Shown here: positions 1 to 5,139 of the stretch, one piece after another
Layout: each line of letters begins with the position of its first letter
How positions within the stretch are numbered: position 1 is the stretch's first letter
Source of the DNA: Aquimarina sp.
Lineage (GTDB): Bacteria > Bacteroidota > Bacteroidia > Flavobacteriales > Flavobacteriaceae
Length of the DNA: 6,944 nucleotides
NCBI GenBank assembly: GCA_011524575.1
Contig: WTKB01000159.1
Location: 1-6,944 of the forward strand
Reading direction: 5' to 3'
The notes under the pieces: model-generated
What the model was told of the DNA's origin: nothing
What the model saw: the letters and a program-made list of their open reading frames with translations, nothing else
The model's database searches: none
Position numbers and translations under genes: made by a program

Positions 1-12
1 CACAACTGGAAG

Positions 13-55
13 TTACCCACAAATATTATTTATATTTGTGGGTAATTTTATTTTA
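13..55 (+). terminator. Hairpin with T-rich tail, probable intrinsic terminator of an upstream gene
   Basis: A perfect 14-bp inverted repeat, TTACCCACAAATAT at 13-26 and its complement at 32-45, closes a 5-base loop (27-31). It is followed on the plus strand by a T-rich run (46-54). No comparable A-rich run precedes it, so it would terminate plus-strand transcription arriving from a gene left of the window. It ends only about 7 bases before the yicC start codon, so either yicC is transcribed by read-through or from a promoter overlapping the hairpin, or the hairpin sits in the yicC leader. The right arm contains TATATTTG (31-38), which resembles the Bacteroidota -7 box TAnnTTTG, but I see no -33 box at the right distance. 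Confidence 0.6.
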
Positions 56-61
56 TAATAA

Positions 62-919
62 ATGATACAATCCATGACCGGGTACGGAAAAGCCGTTACC
101 CAAACTACAGATAAGAAGATACAAGTAGAACTAAAAGCACTTAATAGTAAAAACTTAGATTTAAATTCCAGAATTCCATCGTATTTAAGAGAGCGTGAAC
201 TTTTATGGCGAAGCAAAATTAATAAAAATCTAAAGCGTGGAAAAGTAGACTTCTCTATTCAGATTGAAAATATAGGAATACAAAATGCTCCAAATATCAA
301 TAAAGATATTGTTGCAAAATATATAGATCAACTAAGAACAATTGCCCCTGCAGATAAAATAGAACACCTTAAAATCGCTATTAAATTACCTGATGCTCTT
401 AAATCAGAAGCGAGTCAAGCTAATGAAGAAGAATATCAAATCATAGAATCTCTTTTAGAAGAGAGTCTTGAAAAAATCACAATGTACCGAACTAAAGAAG
501 GTGCTATATTAGAAAAAGACTTTAAACTACGTATTAAAAATATTCAAGAGCTAAGTAAAAAAATCCATGTTTTACAGCCAGAGCGTATTGAAAATACAAA
601 AAAAAGAATTCGTAAAGCTCTTGAAGAACTTAAAGAGAAAACAGATGAAAATCGCTTTGAACAAGAATTGATTTACTATTTAGAAAAATTAGATATTACA
701 GAAGAAGAGGTGCGTCTTTCACACAACCTAAATGAATTTCTAGATACCTTAGACACACCTCAATCCAATGGTAAAAAATTAGGGTTTATTGTTCAAGAAA
801 TTGGAAGAGAAATTAACACTATGGGTAGTAAATCTAACTATGCACCGATGCAAAAAGTGGTTATAACTATGAAAGACGAACTTGAAAAAATTAAAGAACA
901 ACTCTTAAACGTACTTTAG
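62..919 (+). CDS. yicC: YicC/YloC family endoribonuclease
   Basis: This 285-residue protein matches the usual family length of about 290. The N-terminal YicC-like domain begins with the hallmark MIQSMTGYGKA. The C-terminal half (DUF1732 type) carries the family motifs KEGAILEKDF (about 145-153), DITEEEVRLSHNL (211-223) and QEIGREINTMGSKS (245-258). Family knowledge: E. coli YicC and B. subtilis YloC are cytoplasmic endoribonucleases, with YicC implicated in small-RNA turnover. The specific targets here are unknown. The middle of the protein (about 120-210) is rich in Lys and Glu and probably helical. An in-frame TAA at 59-61 directly precedes the ATG, so the start is fixed. The gene lies 5 bases upstream of gmk, an association seen widely in bacteria, and the two are probably co-transcribed. 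Confidence 0.93.
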   Translation: MIQSMTGYGKAVTQTTDKKIQVELKALNSKNLDLNSRIPSYLRERELLWRSKINKNLKRGKVDFSIQIENIGIQNAPNINKDIVAKYIDQLRTIAPADKIEHLKIAIKLPDALKSEASQANEEEYQIIESLLEESLEKITMYRTKEGAILEKDFKLRIKNIQELSKKIHVLQPERIENTKKRIRKALEELKEKTDENRFEQELIYYLEKLDITEEEVRLSHNLNEFLDTLDTPQSNGKKLGFIVQEIGREINTMGSKSNYAPMQKVVITMKDELEKIKEQLLNVL

Positions 920-924
920 AAACC

Positions 925-1497
925 ATGAATACACAAAAACTTATTGTATTTTCAGCTCCATCTGGTAGTGGCAAAACAACACTTGTAAAACATTTATTAA
1001 GCCAACCAGAATTACCCCTTTCTTTTTCTATATCAGCTACATCACGCCAACCTCGTAATGGTGAAGTTAGAGATCAAGATTATTACTTTTTAAGCGTAGA
1101 AGACTTTAAACAAAAGATAAAAACAAATGCTTTTCTTGAGCACGAAGAGGTATATCCCAACGACTTTTACGGTACACTAAAAAGTGAAATTGAACGTATT
1201 TGGGCACTTAATAAAGCCGTTATTTTTGATGTTGATGTCATAGGTGGATATAATATTGCCTCACAATTTCCTGATAAAACATTATCTATTTTTGTTCGAC
1301 CTCCAAGTATCGAAGAGCTTGAAAAGCGTTTAAAATCAAGGGGTACAGAATCTGAAGAAAAAATTGCAATCCGAATTAAAAAAGCTTACGACGAAGTACA
1401 TTATGCAGAAAAATTCGATGCTATTATCACTAATGACAACTTAAACACTGCAAAAGAAGAAGCCTACCAATTAGTTTCTAAATTTTTAAATAAATAA
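925..1497 (+). CDS. gmk: Guanylate kinase
   Basis: This cytoplasmic enzyme transfers a phosphate from ATP to GMP (or dGMP), giving GDP, an essential step in guanine nucleotide supply. The 190-residue length is typical. The P-loop APSGSGKTTL is at 11-20, with K17 as the phosphate-binding lysine. The GMP-binding region follows: the TSRQPRNGE segment (39-47, equivalent to the TTRxPRxGE signature), DYYF (52-55), the FLEHEEVY segment (70-77) and YGT (82-84). The FDVDVIGG strand (101-108) and the arginine-containing lid (RLKSRGTESEEKIAIRI, about 135-151) complete the fold. No key residue appears to be missing. The ATG is 5 bases after the yicC stop and the TAA is 6 bases before the nadD start, so this is the middle gene of a three-gene cluster. 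Confidence 0.97.
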   Translation: MNTQKLIVFSAPSGSGKTTLVKHLLSQPELPLSFSISATSRQPRNGEVRDQDYYFLSVEDFKQKIKTNAFLEHEEVYPNDFYGTLKSEIERIWALNKAVIFDVDVIGGYNIASQFPDKTLSIFVRPPSIEELEKRLKSRGTESEEKIAIRIKKAYDEVHYAEKFDAIITNDNLNTAKEEAYQLVSKFLNK

Positions 1498-1503
1498 ACT
1501 GTC

Positions 1504-2100
1504 TTGAAAAAAATCGGGTTATATTTTGGAACTTTCAATCCTATACATATTGGTCATATCATAGTGGCTCATCACTTCTTAAATTTTAGTGACTTGGAAG
1601 AATTATGGCTTGTAATCACTCCAGAAAGTCCCTTTAAAAAAAAGAAAAATCTTTTAGAAAATCACCACAGACTCGAAATGGTATATCGAGCTACAGAAAA
1701 CTACCCTAAAATTAAACCTTGTGATATTGAGTTTAAAATGCCTGTACCCAATTATACTATAAATACGCTAACGGCACTTAAAGAAAAGTATCCTAGTAAA
1801 GATTTTTCGTTGATTATGGGAGAAGATAACCTTAGAAGCTTTCATAAATGGAAAAACTACGAGGCTATCCTAGAATATTACTCTATACTTGTTTACCCGA
1901 GAATACAAACAAATAAAACACTAAATGAACCACTTATTTCAATAAAACAACACCCTAACATTAAATTAATAACGGCTCCAAAAGTAGAAATTTCATCTAC
2001 TTTTATTCGTAATTGTATCTCGGAAGGAAAAAGTACCACTCCATTACTTGATAAAAAAGTTTGGGAGTATATTGACCAAATGAATTTCTATAGAAAATAA
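1504..2100 (+). CDS. nadD: Nicotinate-nucleotide adenylyltransferase (TTG start)
   Basis: NadD joins nicotinate mononucleotide and ATP to form deamido-NAD, the adenylylation step of NAD synthesis in the cytoplasm. The 198-residue protein is a compact nucleotidyltransferase of normal length. The ATP-binding GTFNPIHIGH, containing the HxGH motif (15-18), lies at 9-18. A central IMGEDNLRSFHKWKNYEAI segment (104-122) and the C-terminal ISSTFIR motif (163-169) are both family hallmarks. The start codon is TTG at 1504. It is favoured because MKKIGLYFGTFNP is a canonical N-terminus, no ATG lies between the gmk stop and this point, and the first internal ATG (residue 60) would delete the HxGH site. 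It is the last gene of the cluster, and 328 non-coding bases follow. Confidence 0.95.
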   Translation: MKKIGLYFGTFNPIHIGHIIVAHHFLNFSDLEELWLVITPESPFKKKKNLLENHHRLEMVYRATENYPKIKPCDIEFKMPVPNYTINTLTALKEKYPSKDFSLIMGEDNLRSFHKWKNYEAILEYYSILVYPRIQTNKTLNEPLISIKQHPNIKLITAPKVEISSTFIRNCISEGKSTTPLLDKKVWEYIDQMNFYRK

Positions 2101-2118
2101 ACTATATGACATTATACT

Positions 2119-2138
2119 AATTAGTCTTTGAAATCACT
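2119..2138 (+). repeat. Short repeat, copy 1 (left edge of the inverted-repeat structure)
   Basis: AATTAGTCTTTGAAATCACT is identical over 20 bases to 4538-4557, in the same orientation. Its inner 14 bases (2125-2138) are also an exact inverted match to 2362-2375, so it forms the left outer arm of the structure around the fold-back element. It begins 18 bases after the nadD stop codon. Confidence 0.75.
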
Positions 2139-2165
2139 GTATAAGAAATTAGAATAGACTCTTTA

Positions 2166-2321
2166 GAGCTTGTTTAAACGAAATGCAAACTGTAATTCAA
2201 AAGTTAAAGGTTTTGGGTTACTTTTAAATGATGAGCATACCTAGAGATATGTGAGTCCTTTTAAAGTGATCCAAGTTCTTAAAATTTTAAATTACAGGAA
2301 GTAGTGCCTTTAAACAAGCTC
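2166..2321. mobile_element. 156-bp fold-back element, MITE-like, with TA flanks
   Basis: The ends are GAGCTTGTTTAAA (2166-2178) and its exact complement (2309-2321). Counting flanking bases, the perfect inverted repeat is 17 bp (TTTAGAGCTTGTTTAAA, 2162-2178 and 2309-2325). Complementarity continues without gaps toward a centre near 2243. By hand, about 54 of the outer 75 positions pair as Watson-Crick bases and further G-U pairs are possible, so the whole unit can fold into one long hairpin. A TA dinucleotide sits on each side (2164-2165 and 2322-2323), consistent with a 2-bp target duplication. There is no transposase. The ends resemble the GAGCCTGTTT-type termini that I recall for some IS5-family elements, which also target TA-type sites; that link is inference. 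It might instead act as a transcribed structured RNA or terminator after nadD. Confidence 0.6.
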
Positions 2322-2356
2322 TAAAAGAAAACAACTCTAATAGAATGAAATGATTT

Positions 2357-2375
2357 ATTATAGTGATTTCAAAGA
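2357..2375 (-). repeat. Short repeat, copy 2 (inverted, right edge, upstream of comEC)
   Basis: Read on the minus strand, this is TCTTTGAAATCACTATAAT. It matches copy 3 at 4544-4562 exactly over 19 bases, and copy 1 exactly over 14 bases. It pairs with copy 1 as the outer arms of the structure, although the two arms are offset by about 13 bases relative to the centre of the inner element. That offset and the poorly matched sequence between outer and inner arms suggest two nested units rather than one. Confidence 0.75.
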
Positions 2376-2428
2376 AAAATTGGCACCTACTAATTACAGA
2401 TTAAAATTACCATCATAAATCCTTTTTA

Positions 2429-4543
2429 ATGGCAACTAATGATGATCAAACTTCCTTTTTAAATATTCCATTTTGGTGTGGTTGCATCTGTTTTTTAATA
2501 GGAATTACATGTTCTTATCAAAGTTGGATATCTCTTAAATTAGAAACCTGGAATTTAGCTTTTTTTGTAATTTGTTTTCTTTTAGTACTTGTATTCCTGT
2601 GGAAATACCCTCCAAAAAACAACTTTTTTTTAAGTATATGTATTGGTTTTACTTTTATAATTTTAGGGACTCTAAGAACTGAAGTCTCAAAAAAAATTGA
2701 CCGACATAAAAAGGATGTTATTACTAACTCTTTAGAAAACAAAGAGGTACAAAAAGTATTTTTTCAAATTAAAAAAATTCAAAATAGTAATCAAAAGTTT
2801 CATAATTACATCGCACAAAGCTATTCAATAGCGGATAAAATTATTAAAACTGATTTTATTTTAAAGGTCAAACCATCTAAAAATAGAACACACCTAGTGA
2901 GAGGGGCATGGTATTCTGGGTGGCTTGAATTACAAGAAATACCTAAAAAAAACTTCTCATATGGTTTTAATTATACTAAATACCTAAACAATCAGCATAT
3001 TTACCATCAATGCTTTATATCAGCAAATGAACTTATAAAAATTACGCCTACAATATCTAGCATTAAATATCCATATAGTTACTTTAAAGAACTCATTTAT
3101 AAGCTACACCAAAAAACTAACGAATCCATAGAAAGTCTTTCCATGGATAAAAATGTAGAAGCCATTACTAAAGCCTTAGTTTTAGGAGATCGAAGTGAAA
3201 TTTCTAAAAAAACTATAACAAACTTCAAAGATGCAGGAATCATACATATTCTTGCTATATCAGGATTACATATTGGTATTGTCTTTGGATTTTGGCAATA
3301 TCTATTTACTCGAATCACTCCAAAGAATAACAAATCTATAAAAGTAATCGGGACTCTTCTATTTTTGTGGATGAGTATATTTTTTCTTGGAAATAGTCCA
3401 TCTACACTAAGGGCAGGTATTATGTGTACCTTATTTTTCCTAAGTAAATATCAAAGAAACAGGCAGCATCCTTTAAATATAATATGCACTAGTGTATTTC
3501 TATTAATGTTATATGATCCGTTTTTACTTTTTAATGTAGGATTTCAACTAAGTATTATTGCAATACTAGGTATTTGTATAGGTCTTCCTTTGTGGAATTC
3601 CATTTTTAAAATAAAAAATCAATATCTAAAAATACTAAGTAGCGGTATTGGTGTAAGTATTACTGCACAATTAAGCCTTTTACCTTTAAGTTTGTATTAT
3701 TTTAATCAATTTTCAGGGCTTTTTATATTGGCAAACGTTCCTATACTTTTTATAATAAGCGGTGTATTCTTACTTGGATGCCTACTTAGTTTTGGTGGCA
3801 TTCTCATTAGTCCTCCAAATATTTTAATACAAGTTTATGAATTTACGATAAAGAGTATTCTTCACTTTGCGGAATGGTTAAGTACATTTAAAGAATGGAT
3901 TTGGAAGGAAATATTCCTAGACTCCTTGCAAGTAACAACACTATATCTTTTGTTATTTACAGGCATTTACTTGTACTTAACTCAAAAGAAACTAAAAAAT
4001 TATTTTGCAATTATTTTTATGCTAAGCCTCGCCTCGTTTAAAGGATTAAATGCCTTTAAAAACTTTTCAAACGATGAACTTTGGCTCATCAATACTAAGT
4101 CAACTACTGCTCTTATTAATAGTAACAAAGACCATATTAACGTTTTTACTAATAATACGAGTTCAAGCAAAAGATTTATTCAAGAAAGATACCTTTCTTC
4201 ACTTGAAAAAAAACAGCCAAACAAAGTTGTTAGCTGGCAGGACTTACAAGAATATTATCTTTTAAACCAAACCCCAATTTGTTTTATTGATAGCCAATTT
4301 TCAAAACTTAATCACAAAGACTATTGTAAAAATGCAATTTTAATTTTCAAAGAAAAAACACAAGTAAACCTTTACGAAATCATTAAACAACAGCAACCAA
4401 AAGTTATTATTTCATTAAAAGGAAATTACCCTGATTCTCGTAAAAAATGGAGTATTGATTGCAAGAAACTGGGCATTCCCTATCATGAATTTAAAGCAAA
4501 TAGTGCTTTAGAGCTAGTACATTTATTAAATAACAGCAATTAG
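2429..4543 (+). CDS. comEC: ComEC/Rec2 family DNA-uptake channel protein
   Basis: ComEC is the inner-membrane channel that passes single-stranded DNA into the cytoplasm during natural transformation. This 704-residue protein has hydrophobic N-terminal segments (about 11-80), a polar extracytoplasmic domain of DUF4131 type (about 85-215), then the polytopic Competence domain (about 225-530). That domain carries the hallmarks ALVLGDRSEIS (about 249-259), HILAISGLHIG (273-283) and GNSPSTLRAG (321-330). The soluble tail (about 540-704) has no HxHxDH metallo-beta-lactamase motif. It ends with W674, C678 and the IPYH segment (683-686), a pattern I associate with Bacteroidota ComEC. The ATG at 2429 is the first possible after an in-frame TAA (2402-2404). 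The TAG stop lies inside a short repeat, 18 bases from the convergent gene. Actual competence cannot be judged from this window. Confidence 0.92.
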   Translation: MATNDDQTSFLNIPFWCGCICFLIGITCSYQSWISLKLETWNLAFFVICFLLVLVFLWKYPPKNNFFLSICIGFTFIILGTLRTEVSKKIDRHKKDVITNSLENKEVQKVFFQIKKIQNSNQKFHNYIAQSYSIADKIIKTDFILKVKPSKNRTHLVRGAWYSGWLELQEIPKKNFSYGFNYTKYLNNQHIYHQCFISANELIKITPTISSIKYPYSYFKELIYKLHQKTNESIESLSMDKNVEAITKALVLGDRSEISKKTITNFKDAGIIHILAISGLHIGIVFGFWQYLFTRITPKNNKSIKVIGTLLFLWMSIFFLGNSPSTLRAGIMCTLFFLSKYQRNRQHPLNIICTSVFLLMLYDPFLLFNVGFQLSIIAILGICIGLPLWNSIFKIKNQYLKILSSGIGVSITAQLSLLPLSLYYFNQFSGLFILANVPILFIISGVFLLGCLLSFGGILISPPNILIQVYEFTIKSILHFAEWLSTFKEWIWKEIFLDSLQVTTLYLLLFTGIYLYLTQKKLKNYFAIIFMLSLASFKGLNAFKNFSNDELWLINTKSTTALINSNKDHINVFTNNTSSSKRFIQERYLSSLEKKQPNKVVSWQDLQEYYLLNQTPICFIDSQFSKLNHKDYCKNAILIFKEKTQVNLYEIIKQQQPKVIISLKGNYPDSRKKWSIDCKKLGIPYHEFKANSALELVHLLNNSN

Positions 4544-4562
4544 TCTTTGAAATCACTATAAT
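4538..4562 (+). repeat. Short repeat, copy 3, spanning the comEC stop and the convergent gap
   Basis: Positions 4538-4557 repeat copy 1 exactly in direct orientation (20 bases). Positions 4544-4562 are the exact inverted match of copy 2 (19 bases). It covers the last comEC codon (AAT), supplies the TAG stop (4541-4543), fills the whole 18-base gap and reaches the last base of the convergent thioredoxin-like gene. No fold-back arm is present beside this copy, so it is a solitary end or an independent repeat. Confidence 0.75.
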
Positions 4563-5107
4563 CAGTCCTTAAAAGTACTTTTAAAATTCTGCTTGTATTG
4601 TTTGAATGATTCTTGAGTATTAATTTTTATATAATCATCCGTAGCAACGTATTTTAAATATATCTCTAACTCACGAGGACTATAATACCCAGAAAGTGGT
4701 AAAATTTTATTTGCTCCTTCATCTAAAAAAAGCATTGTAGGGTAGCCACTTATATTAAACTTTCTACAAAATTGGTGCCTACTGTTGCGTCCTCTTGAAC
4801 TGGGGCGATAATTGGGATTAGCAAATGATTTACCTTTATAAACAAACTCGTCATTGCCTTCCGCATTAAACTTCACAGGATAAAAATGCGTATTCAAATA
4901 CTCGGCTACATCAGGATTTTGAAACGTATTTTTTTCTAGCATTTTACAAGGACCACACCAATCGGTATAGACATCTATAAAAAGTTTTTTTGGTTGCTCT
5001 GAAGAGGCCTGTAAAGCAAGAGCTTCACTCATGGAATACCAGTGAACTTTTTGTGCTTGCACTCCAAGAGCGATGAAACAAAATAATACAATAAGTTTAG
5101 CTTTCAT
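4562..5107 (-). CDS. Secreted thioredoxin-fold protein
   Basis: This 181-residue protein starts with a signal peptide (MKAKLIVLFCFIALGVQA, probable cleavage before Q19), so it likely acts in the periplasm. The thioredoxin active site WCGPC is at 50-54, preceded by the KKLFIDVYTDW strand, and the cis-proline motif GYPT is at 121-124. Family knowledge: such CxxC proteins reduce or exchange disulfides in exported proteins; the actual partner is unknown. Between the active site and the cis-proline lies a polar insert (about 85-112, rich in Asn, Ser and Arg) with a third cysteine at C114. The tail after about 155 is charged and lies outside the core fold. An in-frame stop (complement of 5117-5119) fixes the start. 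It lies 32 bases downstream of the POT transporter gene on the same strand, suggesting a shared transcript. No precise symbol is justified. Confidence 0.88.
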   Translation of the reverse strand: MKAKLIVLFCFIALGVQAQKVHWYSMSEALALQASSEQPKKLFIDVYTDWCGPCKMLEKNTFQNPDVAEYLNTHFYPVKFNAEGNDEFVYKGKSFANPNYRPSSRGRNSRHQFCRKFNISGYPTMLFLDEGANKILPLSGYYSPRELEIYLKYVATDDYIKINTQESFKQYKQNFKSTFKD

Positions 5108-5139
5108 AAGATAAATCTATAACACTATTAAATAAATAA

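Larger units (their letters stand above)
2101..2428. other. Non-coding gap between nadD and comEC holding a nested inverted-repeat structure
   Basis: I see no supportable gene in these 328 bases. Most of the gap (2119-2375) is inverted-repeat structure: outer arms built on CTTTGAAATCACT and an inner 156-bp fold-back element, described separately. The last 53 bases (2376-2428) are AT-rich leader to comEC and should hold its promoter. I could not find a convincing TTG(N19-21)TAnnTTTG pair there. An in-frame TAA at 2402-2404 limits how far upstream comEC could start. No simple hairpin with a T-tract follows nadD, so the large fold-back itself may be the only barrier to read-through. Confidence 0.7.

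Noticed and set aside
31..38. TATATTTG as a Bacteroidota -7 promoter box for yicC
   Set aside because: It falls within the right arm of the hairpin and no TTG/TTTG -33 box stands about 19-21 bases upstream.
1..45. C-terminal end of an upstream gene reading into the hairpin (a frame ending with TAA at 43-45)
   Set aside because: All plus-strand frames are short, the peptide ends are not recognisable, and the perfect hairpin favours non-coding sequence. There is too little sequence to decide.
2379..2410. Possible comEC promoter (TTG at 2380-2382 with an AT-rich box about 20 bases on)
   Set aside because: The downstream box does not match TAnnTTTG; in sequence this AT-rich the partial match is not convincing.
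2101..2428. CRISPR array, tRNA or riboswitch in the gap after nadD
   Set aside because: There are no regularly spaced direct repeats, no cloverleaf and no known riboswitch core; the structure is explained by inverted repeats.
4050..4265. 71-codon plus-strand frame inside comEC
   Set aside because: It is an out-of-frame shadow of the comEC tail with no independent support.
4569..4584. Perfect 16-bp palindrome TTAAAAGTACTTTTAA near the comEC/thioredoxin junction, considered as a terminator
   Set aside because: It lies inside the thioredoxin-like coding region, its stem is almost all A-T pairs, and no T-tract follows. It is a weak terminator candidate and may be chance in AT-rich DNA.
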